A DNA stretch of 64,000 nt, from NCBI RefSeq assembly GCF_002838835.1, contig NZ_NHPP01000001.1:186001-250000 (forward strand), written 5' to 3'. A model generated the notes under the pieces. The model ran no database searches, was not told the DNA's origin, and saw nothing but the letters and a program-made list of their open reading frames with translations. The DNA comes from Siphonobacter sp. SORGH_AS_0500 (lineage in GTDB: Bacteria; Bacteroidota; Bacteroidia; Cytophagales; Spirosomataceae). The translations under genes and the position numbers were made by a program. This document shows, one piece after another, positions 45,051 to 55,297 of this stretch (position 1 is the first letter of the stretch; every line of letters starts with the position of its first letter).

Positions 45051-46774
45051 TTATTGGGGGGTAATTTCGAAAACGAACACACCATTGGCCGGAATTTGTA
45101 TTGAAATGCTTTCCGTAGCCCGGAATGACCCCTTTACTTTTTTCGCCAGCAGTAGGTCTTTGTATTGATAATTTCCTTCCGGGTTCAGCCCGACTAATGT
45201 CCAGAAGTGTTGGGGAATGCGAACTTCCGCCGTCCGGGATTCTTCCCGATGGAAGTTGGTTACGAACAATAGAATCTGATTTTCCGTGTAACGAAGGTAA
45301 CTGTACATATGCACGTCATCATAACCCGGCGATTGCCCCCAGTTATTGACGTATTGTAAATCATAAAAATGACCCGTCTGAACGGCTTCCGATTTTTGAC
45401 AGAGCTTATTAACGGCCGCGTAGAAATCATACAACTGCTTTTCTTCGGCGTTTAACTGACCTCCATCAAATTTACCTTCGTTCATCAACTTTTGCCATTG
45501 AGGAACGGCCCACCAGTCAAAATCGTCGTTCTTCCGTCTTTCGTCTGAAAGCCCTCCGCGTCCGCCGCGGGCTCGCCTACTTCCTGGCCGAAGAACAACA
45601 TCAGTGGCCCCCGTCCCATCGTAGCACTTACCACCCAGGCCGGAATCGCATAGTTAGGGTTTCGAGCAAAAAACTCACTGGCAATACGTTGTTCGTCGTG
45701 GTTTTCCAGAAACCGTAACATGTGCTGATCGATATCCCCCGATTCCTGTTGCCAGATTCTGGTAATATCCGCCACATTTCCCCGGCCTTCCATCAACGCT
45801 CTCAAGGTATCGTAAAGTCCTACTTTGTCGTAGAGGTAATCAAATTTTCCGTTGAAGATGTAGTTATGATACTGAGCCGGATTATAGATTTCGGCGATGA
45901 AATCAACGGTATATTTGGCCTTCACTTGCGGAATACACCAGCCCCAGAACTCCACCGGAACCATTTCGGCCATATCGCAACGGAAACCATCGACGCCCTT
46001 GCTGGCCCAAAACAGCAGAATATCCCGCATCTTGAACCAGGTGTTGGGAATAGGATCAAAATGCGTAGCCCGATTTTTCAGGTAATCCACGCCATAATTC
46101 AGCTTCGTGGTTTCATACCAGTGATTAATGTTCGGACGGGAAGAAAATACGTCATCACCCGTCGCTTTGGCGGGGTACTCATGGTAAGGCTGTACTGATT
46201 CAACGGGTACGTGTACGCCTTCGGGAATGATAAATTCCTCGCCGGGCAGGTAATAAAAATTGTTTTCGGGAGAAAAAGCTACGCCCGATAAATCGCCTTC
46301 GCCCAAATCCAGAACGCCCGTAGGTTTCACGTCAGAATGATACTGACGAGCAACGTGATTGGGCACGAAATCAATGATTAATTTCAGCTTCTGCTTATGA
46401 ACCCGTTCGACCATTGCCTCAAATTCGGCCATGCGATGGGTTGGGTTCTCAGCTAAAAAAGGGTTTACGTCGTAATAATCTTTAATGGCATAAGGCGAAC
46501 CCGCCCGACCCTTGATCACCGCTGGATGATCTTTCGGAATGCCCAGCTCTGAGAAATCCTCCATGGTGGCGTGTTCAATAACGCCCATAGTCCAGACGTG
46601 GGTAATGCCAAATTTCTTGAGGCTTTTTAAAGCCGTTTCGTTTACGTCACTAAAGGTTCCGGTGCCGTTTTCCTTCAGGGAGCCCCAGGGCTTTACCTGC
46701 TTATTTTTATTACCGAATAAACGAATGGTCAATTGGTAAATAAGTAACTTATGATTGGGTGAGGTGCTAGACAT
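45051..46774 (-). pseudogene. GH13 alpha-amylase of the maltodextrin module, frameshifted
   Basis: Alpha-amylase family enzyme of 574 residues after correction, without a signal peptide. GH13 residues are present: nucleophile Asp in GVDGFRCDMAEM, acid/base Glu in FIAEIYNP, and third Asp in FLENHDEQR; region I is DFVPNHVA. The frame breaks at AAAA (45519-45522): one extra A (T on the coding strand) changes ILTGG... into IFDWWAVPQWQKLMNEG and joins the C-terminal beta domain. Being cytosolic, it probably shortens imported maltodextrins for the GH65 phosphorylase. It is divergent from the cyclomaltodextrinase operon. Confidence 0.87.
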
Positions 46775-47084
46775 GTGGTTATCAGGGAAGTTTAAAGGGT
46801 ACTGGCAGGAAAAACTAACGCAAACTTCTGAACAGTCCGTGTTTTTCCGATTGATTCGTTAAGTATCGTAAAATTCATTAACAATGCAGAATCTACTGTG
46901 TTTTAAAATCCTGTAATTAAATGCGGCTTTAGACTTATATTTCGGTAGCATTCTTGAAAATATCAATCTTTAACACTGATTTTCGCCTTAAAAATATATT
47001 ATATCTAATTAAATTAATATTTATTCGCTAAAGAATTACCTTACGTATACCTTACATTTACCCCCAAGCTTAGCACTATCTTAC
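46775..47084. promoter_or_regulatory. Divergent control region of the maltodextrin genes
   Basis: 310 bp without genes between the two divergent maltodextrin operons, AT-rich from 46860 to 47040. TACCTTAC occurs at 47037-47044 and again at 47048-47055, exactly 11 bp apart, and TATCTTAC ends just before the ATG (47077-47084). TACATTTA (47053-47060) may be the -7 box. An activator-bound direct repeat is plausible. Confidence 0.45.
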
Positions 47085-48991
47085 ATGCACCGACTTGCCC
47101 ATCGATGGATCGTACTGACCTGCCTTCTCTTCTGCCTGGCTTATTTTGCAGAAGCTCAGGGACTTAAAGTAGATCATATTAACCCTACTAACTGGTTTGT
47201 GGGGATGAAAAATCAGCAGTTACAATTGCTGATGCACGGTCCTAATCTGAAAGGAACGAAGGTAAAGGTTAATTATCCCGGTGTCTTTGTCGAGCGGGTA
47301 CAAACCGTTGATAATTCCAATTATATACTGGTTGATTTAACCATTGCTGCCGCTGCCAAACCCGGCACGGTTCAGTTACAATGCACTAAAATTTTTCCCC
47401 TTACCGAAAAAAGACAAAACGCAACGGTAATCAATGGCGGTCGGGAAATAACCATTACCATCCTTACGAACTGAAAGCCCGAACCGCGAAACCGCAGACG
47501 GTAAGTTCCAAAGACTTTGTCTATCTCCTGCTCCCCGACCGCTTCGCAAACGGCGATCCGACGAATGATCGTTTTTCGGATATGGCAGATACGCAATCCG
47601 ACCGCACTAGTCCTTTTCTGAGGCACGGCGGGGATTTACAGGGCATTACCAAACACCTCGATTACTTCAGGGACTTAGGCGTAACCACGCTTTGGCTCAA
47701 TCCCGTTATTGAAAACGATCAGGCGTTAACGGATGAAGGCGGCACGAAGCGTTCCGCGTACCACGGTTATGCATTTACCGATCATTATAACGTGGACAAA
47801 CGCCTGGGCGGGAATGAAGCTTACCTGAAACTAATTCAGTCCGCTCATGCCAAAGGCTTGAAAATCATGCAGGATGCGGTGTACAATCACGTTGGAAATC
47901 GGCACTGGATTGTTCGGGATTTACCCGCTAAAGACTGGCTTAATCAATGGCCCCAGTATCAGAATACGACGTACAAAGATCAGCCCGTTGTTGATCCCTA
48001 TGCCTCTGAACAGGATCGAAAAATCAGTCAGGATGGCTGGTTTACCTCCTTCCTGCCCGACTGGAATCATAAAAACCCATTCGTTGCTAATTTTCTGATT
48101 CAGCATGCGTTATGGACGGTTGAATATTTTGGCATTGACGCCTGGCGGGTGGATACCTATTTCTACAATAACCTGGAATTCATGAATACGCTCAACCAGC
48201 GTCTGCTGGACGAGCATCCCAATTTGTACATCTGCGGAGAAAGCTGGGTGAATAATGTGCCCAATCAGGCTTATTTTGCAAAAAATAAACTGAACGTTCC
48301 CTGGAAGAGTAATCTGCCCGGAGCCATTGATTTTCAGTTGTATTTTGCCACCAATGAATCCCTCAATCAGTCGAATAACCGTTGGTACGAGATTCTGGGG
48401 CAGGATATCCTCTATGACGACGCTTTTCGTAACCTTATCTTTCTGGATAACCACGATTTAGATCGGTATTTTTCGGTGATTGGGGAAGATTTGAACAAGT
48501 ATAAAATGGGCATAACTTTTTTGCTCACCACGCGAGGCATCCCACAACTTTACTACGGCACCGAGATTCTTATGAAGAATTTCAAAAATCCATCTGACGC
48601 GGAAGTTCGTAAGGATTTTCCGGGGGGCTTTCCCAATGACCCCTCGAGTAAATTCACGGCTGAAGGTCGAACGTCAACTGAGAATGAAGCGTATTCCTTC
48701 GTTCGAACCCTTGCCCGTTACCGGCAGCAATCCACAGCCCTGCAAACCGGAAAATTGACTCACTTTTTGCCACAGGACGGAATCTATGCTTATTTTAGGC
48801 ACGATTCTCAAGGGAAAGTAATGGTTTTACTGAACCCTACCAAAGATGCCAGAACCGTTCAAACGGATCGTTTCAGCGAACTGCTAAACGGGGTAACCTC
48901 TGCTAGAAATGTAATGACAGGAGCCTCGCTTCCTTCATTCAAACAAATACAATTATCACCCTGGTCTTCGCTGGTGCTGGAATTACACTAA
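47085..48991 (+). pseudogene. GH13 cyclomaltodextrinase/neopullulanase, frameshifted
   Basis: Exported enzyme (signal peptide to LAYFAEAQ) with an N-terminal cyclomaltodextrinase beta-sandwich (LKVDHINPTNWFVGMKNQQL), then the GH13 barrel: region I QDAVYNHVG, nucleophile Asp in IDAWRVDTYFYN, Glu in LYICGESW, and Asp in FLDNHDLDR. As given, it stops at 47474 and the rest reads in another frame; one more C in the CC of 47462-47463 gives ITITIPYELKART and a single 635-residue protein. It would cut alpha-1,4 (and perhaps alpha-1,6) bonds of maltodextrins in the periplasm or at the surface. First gene of the plus-strand operon with pgmB and GH65. Confidence 0.87.
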
Positions 48992-49007
48992 TCTGAAAAC
49001 CAAAATT

Positions 49008-49673
49008 TTGACTACTTTGAAAGCTTGCCTTTTTGATCTGGATGGAGTGATTGTCGATACGGCCATTTACCATTACAAAGCCTGGAGACGCATGGCCAAT
49101 GAACTGGGTTTTGATTTTACTGAACATCAAAACGAACAACTCAAAGGCGTTTCCCGCATGGAATCGCTGGAATTAATTTTGGGTTGGGGCGGCGTTACCT
49201 TATCGGACGAAGAAAAAAATAAATGGGCGACTCAAAAGAATGAATGGTATCTCGAATACATTCATCAAATGACTCCCGACGAAATATTACCCGGAGTGAA
49301 AGACTTTCTGGAATCACTTCGCAAGGCCGACATTGGCATTGGTTTGGGTTCGGCCAGTAAAAACGCCCGACTCATTCTGGAACAAATCGGTATGGTTGAC
49401 TCCTTCGACGTCATTATCGACGGTACGCACATCACCAAAAGCAAGCCTGATCCCGAAGTGTTCTTGCTGGGAGCCAAAGCTTTCAACCTGCCTCCTGCCG
49501 ACTGTGTCGTCTTTGAAGACGCAGTAGCGGGCATTGAAGCGGCCCATCGCGGAGGCATGAAAGCCGTGGGGGTGGGTTCAGCGGAGGTACTTACCGAAGC
49601 CGATATTGTGATTTCGTCCTTTACGGAAACTAGTTTATCCAAACTCAGCGATGAACTATTAGGCTGGCAATAA
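49008..49673 (+). CDS. pgmB: Beta-phosphoglucomutase
   Basis: HAD-superfamily enzyme of 221 residues that isomerises beta-glucose-1-phosphate to glucose-6-phosphate. The nucleophile and acid/base Asp are in FDLDGVIVDTA; the substrate-binding LKGVSRMESL, the Ser/Lys motifs GSASKN and KSKPDPEVF, and the metal-binding FEDAVAGIEAA are all those of PgmB. It lies 16 bp after the cyclomaltodextrinase and upstream of the GH65 phosphorylase, whose product it consumes. It is the only intact gene of the maltodextrin core. Confidence 0.95.
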   Translation: MTTLKACLFDLDGVIVDTAIYHYKAWRRMANELGFDFTEHQNEQLKGVSRMESLELILGWGGVTLSDEEKNKWATQKNEWYLEYIHQMTPDEILPGVKDFLESLRKADIGIGLGSASKNARLILEQIGMVDSFDVIIDGTHITKSKPDPEVFLLGAKAFNLPPADCVVFEDAVAGIEAAHRGGMKAVGVGSAEVLTEADIVISSFTETSLSKLSDELLGWQ

Positions 49674-49718
49674 GCTTGCCTCTCTTGCTAGATTGACTTT
49701 ATGACCATTAAACATACA

Positions 49719-49742
49719 AAATCAGTCGCTTAAGGCTGATTT
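49719..49742 (+). other. Small hairpin before GH65 gene
   Basis: AAATCAG (49719-49725) pairs with CTGATTT (49736-49742) around a 10-nt loop, 14 nt before the GH65 start. It has no T-run, and could modulate expression between pgmB and the phosphorylase. Confidence 0.35.
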
Positions 49743-49755
49743 ATGAAAAACTCGG

Positions 49756-52070
49756 ATGAAAAATTATCTAACACACGACGAATGGTGCATCATTGAAGAG
49801 GGCTTTCATCCCGAATACAATGAAATCACCGAATCCATCATGTCGATTGGCAATGGGCGAATGGGCCAACGGGGTAATTTCGAAGAAGGATACTCGGGAA
49901 AAACGCTCCAGGGTAACTACGTTGCCGGCGTTTATTTTCCCGATAAAACTCGCGTAGCTGGTGGAAAAACGGGTACCCTAATTACTTCGCCAAGGTAATC
50001 AATGCCGCCAACTGGCTCGGCGTTCAGATTGAACTGGAAGACGAAAAGCTGGATTTGGCGAACTGCCAGGTGCATCATTTTCAGCGAACCCTGAACATGA
50101 AAGAAGGCTGGCTCAGTCGTTCTTTTGTGGCCATGTTACCTTCCGGCAAACAGGTTGGGGTTACGGCAAAACGCTTCTGCTCGCTTACGTATGACGAGGG
50201 GGCCGTTATTCGTTACTGCATCAAGCCGCTTAACTTCGATGGAAAACTTACGATCATTCCTTACATCGACGGTACAATTTCCAACCGGGATTCGAATTAT
50301 GATCAGAAATTCTGGCAGGAAATTCATCGCGAAACGGGTTTTGCGGAAGGGTATCTGCATTTAACCACGATTCCTAACCCTTATAACGTTCCTCAGTTTG
50401 AAGTCGTTACGGGTCAAAAATTTGATCTATACCGCGACGGAGCTCCTTTCCATTTCAAGGCATTACCCGTCAAGCAGGATCGTTACGTGAGTAGCCGCAT
50501 TCAGTTAGACGTGATTGCTGGCGAAGAAATTGCCCTGGTAAAATACGCTTGTAACATCAGCGACCAGAATCATAGCCGCGAAGAGTTATTATCCGTAGCC
50601 AAGAATTACCTGCAGAAAATGTCTGATAAAGGGTATGAAGCTTTGCTGAAAGAGCAAATTCAGGCCTGGGATCAGAAATGGCAGCACATGGATATTGTGA
50701 TTGAAGGCGATGTAGCAGCCCAGCAGGCCATCCGTTTCAATCTCTTCCAGTTAAGTCAGACGTACACGGGCGAAGACGATCGTTTAAACATCGGTCCGAA
50801 AGGCTTTACTGGCGAAAAATACGGCGGAGTAACCTATTGGGATACCGAAGCCTATTGCATTCCTTTTTATCTTTCTACGGCTGAGCCCAAAGTAGCTCGT
50901 AACTTGTTGATTTACCGTTGGAAGCAACTGGGCAAAGCAATTGAGAATGCCGAGAAACTTGGATTTAAGGACGGAGCTGCTCTTTACCCGATGGTTACCA
51001 TGAATGGGGAAGAGTGCCATAACGAATGGGAAATTACGTTCGAGGAAATTCACCGGAACGGAGCCATCGCCTACGCTATCCACGATTACGTGCGTTACAC
51101 GGGTGATCGGGCTTATCTGGGCGAGTATGGCTTTGAAGTCCTACTGGGCATTGCCCGTTTCTGGTCGCAACGCATTACCTGGTCGGAAGAGCGGCAGAAG
51201 TTTGTCATGCTGGGTGTTACGGGACCAAATGAATACGAAAACAACGTTAATAACAACTGGTACACGAACTACATCGCTTGCTGGTGTCTTCGGTATGTGC
51301 TGGAGGTAGCGGAAGAATTGAAGTCAACCAATGGCGAACGTTACCAAGCCCTGGTTCAGCAACTTTACCTCGCCGAAGAAACAGAGTTCGCTCGTTTCCA
51401 GCAAATTATCGATCAAATGCATTACCCAGCCTCGGAAGAGTTGGGTATTTTCCTCCAGCAGGACAATTACCTGGACAAGGAAAACATTCTCGTCAGCGAT
51501 TTACGTCCAGAAGATCGACCGCTGAACCAGAAATGGTCCTGGGACCGGATTTTGCGTTCGCCTTTCATTAAGCAGGCGGATGTCTTACAGGGGCTTTACT
51601 TTTTCGAGGAAGAATTTTCAGAAGAGGTGATTCGCCGGAATTACGATTATTACGAACCCCGCACCGTTCACGAATCATCGTTATCTCCCTGTGTTCACGG
51701 CATTCTGGCTTCGGGTTTAAACAGACCCGAGAAAGCGTACGAGATGTATCTCCGCACCAGCCGTCTCGATCTGGACGATTACAATAATGATACCGAAGAC
51801 GGGCTGCACATTACCTCTATGGCCGGAACCTGGATGAGTATTGTGAAAGGTTTTGGTGGTCTACGGATCAAAGACGGGCAGTTGCATTTGTCACCCACGT
51901 GTCCGCAGCAATGGCAGGGATATTCCTTCAACATTCGCTTCCGGGATAACTTACTGGATATTAAGGTAAGTGCCGATGGAGGAGTTACTGTTGAAAACCG
52001 TGAAGGCGATGCTCTGAATGTCTGGGTCAATGGCGAAGAACGGGCTATTGCGGCAGTTGATAAGGCTTAA
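49756..52070 (+). pseudogene. GH65 maltose phosphorylase-type enzyme, frameshifted
   Basis: Glycoside hydrolase family 65 enzyme of 771 residues after correction, cytosolic. The N-terminal beta-sandwich starts FHPEYNEITESIMSIGNGRM; the (alpha/alpha)6 barrel has the general-acid Glu in GVTGPNEYENN and the phosphate-binding region near TVHESSLSPCVHG. The frame breaks after 67 residues at the single G of 49957: a second G restores VGWWKNGYPNYFAKV, and the rest is open to 52070. With pgmB next to it the likely reaction is maltose plus phosphate to beta-glucose-1-phosphate and glucose; kojibiose or trehalose specificity is possible. A terminator follows. Confidence 0.88.
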
Positions 52071-52111
52071 TTGGTTCTTTTTCCCAGTAAATTCACTCCT
52101 ATTAACGTCAT

Positions 52112-52152
52112 AAGGAACGGCTCAGAGGTATCTTTGAGTCGTTCTTCTTTTT
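52112..52152 (+). terminator. Terminator of the maltodextrin plus-strand operon
   Basis: GAACGGCTCA (52115-52124) pairs with TGAGTCGTTC (52135-52144), one G-T pair, followed by a T-rich tract. Confidence 0.75.
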
Positions 52153-52158
52153 AATCCT

Positions 52159-52731
52159 ATGCCCTACTCATTCGATCCTTTCCCCGTATTAACCACTGAC
52201 CGATTAGTCTTACGACAGCTCACGCCTGACGATACGGAAGATATGTTTTCGCTCCGATCTAATCCTGAGTTGATGAAATACATTCCACGGCCCCTTGCTC
52301 TATCGAGCAACGATGCTCTGGTTCTGATTGAGCAAATGAATCAGCGTACACAAGAGCAGAAATCCATCATTTGGGGAATTTCTCTTCGAGAGAACCCGGC
52401 TCTGCTCGGATTCATCGGATTCGTGAATCTGTATCCTGAGCATTTCAGGGCTGAAGTGGGCTATATGCTTCACGGCAATTTCCATCGGAAAGGCATCATT
52501 CGGGAAGCATTAAACCAAGTAATTCGATACGGATTTGAAACGATGCATCTACACACGATTGAGGCCATTACTGATCCTGAAAACATAGCCTCCGCCGCAG
52601 TGCTTACGCAATACGGATTTCAGCAGGAAGGTCATTTCCGGGAGAATCGTTTTTTCAATGGAAAATTCATTAGTCAAATTAACTGGACGTTATTCCGCTC
52701 TGCATTTCTCAAAACTACGAATCAGGAATGA
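52159..52731 (+). CDS. GNAT family N-acetyltransferase (RimJ/RimL type)
   Basis: Acetyltransferase of 190 residues that moves acetyl from acetyl-CoA to an amine. It begins LTTDRLVLRQLTPDDTEDMF, the hallmark of the RimJ/RimL-like group, and has the CoA-binding motif A region HGNFHRKGIIREALNQVI (a variant of QxxGxG) and MHLHTIEAITDPENIASAAV. Substrate may be a ribosomal protein, an antibiotic or a small amine; not predictable. Its stop overlaps the start of the MenE-like gene by 4 nt. Confidence 0.92.
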   Translation: MPYSFDPFPVLTTDRLVLRQLTPDDTEDMFSLRSNPELMKYIPRPLALSSNDALVLIEQMNQRTQEQKSIIWGISLRENPALLGFIGFVNLYPEHFRAEVGYMLHGNFHRKGIIREALNQVIRYGFETMHLHTIEAITDPENIASAAVLTQYGFQQEGHFRENRFFNGKFISQINWTLFRSAFLKTTNQE

Positions 52732-53864
52732 TAGTCATTCATCGGGATCAGCCGCTGCCCATTCCTCACACGTCATACGAAGAAAAAGTCATTGGTTTTT
52801 GTGAACAATGGCTCGCCGGACAATCCATGTTTACCATCCATACGTCCGGGTCGACGGGTATTCCCAAAGCCATCGAATTAACGCGAAGCCAGATGCAAGC
52901 GTCGGCCCAACTGACCGCCGATACGTTTCAGCTTCAAAAAGGCGACCGGGCTTTGTGTTGCCTAAATGTGGAGTACATCGCCGGAATGATGATGTTGGTT
53001 CGTGCCCTCGAGATTGGTCTGGAATTGGTGGTAATCGAGCCTACGTCTGCGTTATCGCCGTATCTGAACGGCATTGATTTCGTGGCACTCGTTCCGCTTC
53101 AGCTACAGAAGCTGCTTGAAAATCCCGAACAGCATTTGCCCGCTTTGCAAAAAATGAAGGCGATTATTTTGGGTGGAGCCGCCGTATCATCAAGCTTACA
53201 GGAAAACCTGAACGCGTTATCCTCACCCGTATATGCGACCTATGGCATGACCGAGACGGTTTCGCACATTGCGGTTCAACGGTTAAACGGGCCGGGAAAA
53301 ACGGATTATTTTCAGGCTCTCCCCGGCGTGGAATTAGGGCTGGACGAGCGGGGCTGTCTGCACATTACCGCAGCCGCATCCAATCACGAACGTATCCAAA
53401 CAAACGACGTGGCGGAGATGCTGGGAGAAAGCCGTTTTCGAATTCTGGGCCGAGCCGATAATATTATTAACTCTGGGGGCGTCAAGATTCAACTGGAAGA
53501 AGTAGATCGTTTGCTGGAACCGATCATGCACGAACACTTTCCAGGTAAGCGGTATTTTACCTGGGGCTTTCCCAATGAGACATTAGGCCAGCAGTTAGCG
53601 TTAGTCATTGAAGGCGAAACCCAGGTTTCCGGTCAGATCAACAGGTTTTTAGAACACCTGAAAAGCGTCTTGCCAACTTATAAAAATCCTCGCAGCATTC
53701 ATTTTATTTCTCAGTTTATGCATACGCCCAGCAATAAAATTGATAAAAAAACCAGCGTCGCTCAACTGAACCGGAGTGTTAGAGCTTTCGTTTCCATCAC
53801 CTCGGACGAAGCGATGTTTAGCGTTGCCAGGACTAACGGCCCTAACAAACGCATTTGCCAGTAA
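52728..53864 (+). CDS. menE: AMP-binding acyl-CoA ligase, MenE-like
   Basis: Adenylate-forming enzyme of 378 residues, shorter than usual at the N-terminus. The P-loop-like motif is FTIHTSGSTGIPKAIE, the ATYGMTETVSH region binds AMP, and GRADNIINSGGVKI and the catalytic Lys in NKIDKK are near the end. The size and sequence agree with Bacteroidota o-succinylbenzoate-CoA ligase (menaquinone synthesis), but no other men gene is nearby, so the symbol is tentative. The last 25 residues (from AFVSITSDE) resemble translated intergenic repeat rather than enzyme and may reflect a worn stop. It overlaps the GNAT gene. Confidence 0.82.
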   Translation: MIVIHRDQPLPIPHTSYEEKVIGFCEQWLAGQSMFTIHTSGSTGIPKAIELTRSQMQASAQLTADTFQLQKGDRALCCLNVEYIAGMMMLVRALEIGLELVVIEPTSALSPYLNGIDFVALVPLQLQKLLENPEQHLPALQKMKAIILGGAAVSSSLQENLNALSSPVYATYGMTETVSHIAVQRLNGPGKTDYFQALPGVELGLDERGCLHITAAASNHERIQTNDVAEMLGESRFRILGRADNIINSGGVKIQLEEVDRLLEPIMHEHFPGKRYFTWGFPNETLGQQLALVIEGETQVSGQINRFLEHLKSVLPTYKNPRSIHFISQFMHTPSNKIDKKTSVAQLNRSVRAFVSITSDEAMFSVARTNGPNKRICQ

Positions 53865-54474
53865 TGAACTCACCTGTCATTCCAGTAAAGTCCTTCGCTT
53901 CGCTCTGAATGACAAATGGGGTGTTGTGGCACGCCTGTGCATCCACGCTAGTGCGGCTTTTCTTTTTACTATTACCCACCTGTCCTCTCAGAGGAAGGGA
54001 GAGACCTTATTTAGGATAACCTTTCCTGATGGAGAGTAGAAGGAAACGTAAGCAAGTTCCTTTGCTCTGGATGACAGAGGAGATGAGATCGTAATTGTTC
54101 AGCCACTGTTCGTTCGCGACTGAAAAAAGCGTCTGCGACGCTAAGCGTGGCAAAGGCGACTAACAACGGACGCCATTACCGCTGCCAGCAAAAAAGCTGG
54201 CAGCCCTCTATATTAACAATACTCTAGTTTACCTTCTCAAACGAAGGGAGAAATCTTATACTTGCTTTGCTAAGTGTCCATGAAAAGCACGTAAGTTCTT
54301 ATAATGATTTAATAATAGATCGTTCGACCCTAAAACGTTGACTATCAATTAACCAGCTATCCATTAGAAACGATCAACTACTTGTATTTGATTCGGCTTT
54401 TATTAGCTAAAAGCACACCATAAAGGGTATAAACTGAAAACTATTCATTATTTTTCCCCTTTAGAAATGCGTTT
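53865..54474. repeat. Repeat-filled intergenic region (610 bp)
   Basis: No gene is convincing here. It holds an inverted copy of the GAGCGAAGCGAAG repeat (53881-53914), degenerate relatives at 53976-54010 and 54062-54076, a GAAGGGAGAAATCTTA-type word near 54240, an AGCGTC/GACGCT hairpin near 54128, and the perfect GCTGCCAGC-A6-GCTGGCAGC hairpin (54181-54204). It looks like a graveyard of small dispersed elements. Confidence 0.7.
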
Positions 54475-55260
54475 ATGGAAACTCCTTTACGATCCATCGA
54501 GATTAATTACCAGACAGCCGAACTCATTCCGGCTCCTTATTCCCACAAATACTCCATCCGGGCGACTATCAATCGGGCTGATGAATTGCAAGTCAACTTT
54601 CAGATTGAGTATATCGATCGGGAAGATTTGACAGAAGATGAAATCTGGGGAGAAGGATTTACCGGAAGCGACGATTTCGCCTGGGAAGGCACCCTTCTGC
54701 CCGTCTGGACCAATGAAATTCGCTCGCTTGGAGCAAAAACAGAGTTCTATAAAAGTAATCGCCTAGCCAACGAAGCAGAAAATCAGTTCTGGCTTAGTCT
54801 GGAATATAAAGATCAGGAGCCGGTGCTGGGGAAGCCTAAAAACCGGGAAGCCTGGGAGTATTTGTCGCAGGAGTTAATTCAGGCGATTTATGAAACCGCT
54901 AAACTCGAAGCTCCACTTAAACTAATCTACCTGAAAAAGCTAAAAGACAAATCCATTCAGGTTGAAATGAATGTCTTTTTCTCGAAGCGAACGGTAAAGA
55001 TGAATCTTCAGATTGATAATACCGAAAAGTCTAATGAGGTTCGTTGGGATACGTTAAATCCGGTTTTAAAGCTCATTTACGCGGGCGAATTTCTCGCAGA
55101 AAAAGCCACGCAAAAAACCCCGGAACGCCCCGGTAATTACATTAATGTGGGCGATGGCCTCTGGTATGAATTCGGAACTTCATTGGTTAACCCCAGTGGT
55201 AATAATCGCTTTTTAAACGATATTGAAAAGTCACTGGACGAAATTTCAGGACTTTCTTAA
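54475..55260 (+). CDS. Uncharacterised conserved-looking protein
   Basis: Cytosolic protein of 261 residues without a signal peptide that I do not recognise. It is rich in charged residues; the first half is beta-rich (YSIRATINRADELQVNFQIE) with an acidic segment (EDLTEDEIWGEGFTGSDDF), the second half has a helical EYLSQELIQAIYETAK, and the end is NRFLNDIEKSLDEISGLS. Codon use and GC match the rest of the window, and a good terminator lies 8 bp after the stop, so I consider it real. Repeat-filled intergenic regions flank it on both sides. Confidence 0.72.
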   Translation: METPLRSIEINYQTAELIPAPYSHKYSIRATINRADELQVNFQIEYIDREDLTEDEIWGEGFTGSDDFAWEGTLLPVWTNEIRSLGAKTEFYKSNRLANEAENQFWLSLEYKDQEPVLGKPKNREAWEYLSQELIQAIYETAKLEAPLKLIYLKKLKDKSIQVEMNVFFSKRTVKMNLQIDNTEKSNEVRWDTLNPVLKLIYAGEFLAEKATQKTPERPGNYINVGDGLWYEFGTSLVNPSGNNRFLNDIEKSLDEISGLS

Positions 55261-55267
55261 CAAAGAC

Positions 55268-55297
55268 AAAAGCCGGACTTAGAATCCGGCTTTTGTT
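55268..55297 (+). terminator. Terminator after 54475-55260 gene
   Basis: AAAAGCCGGA (55268-55277) pairs with TCCGGCTTTT (55285-55294); T-rich sequence follows. Confidence 0.88.
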
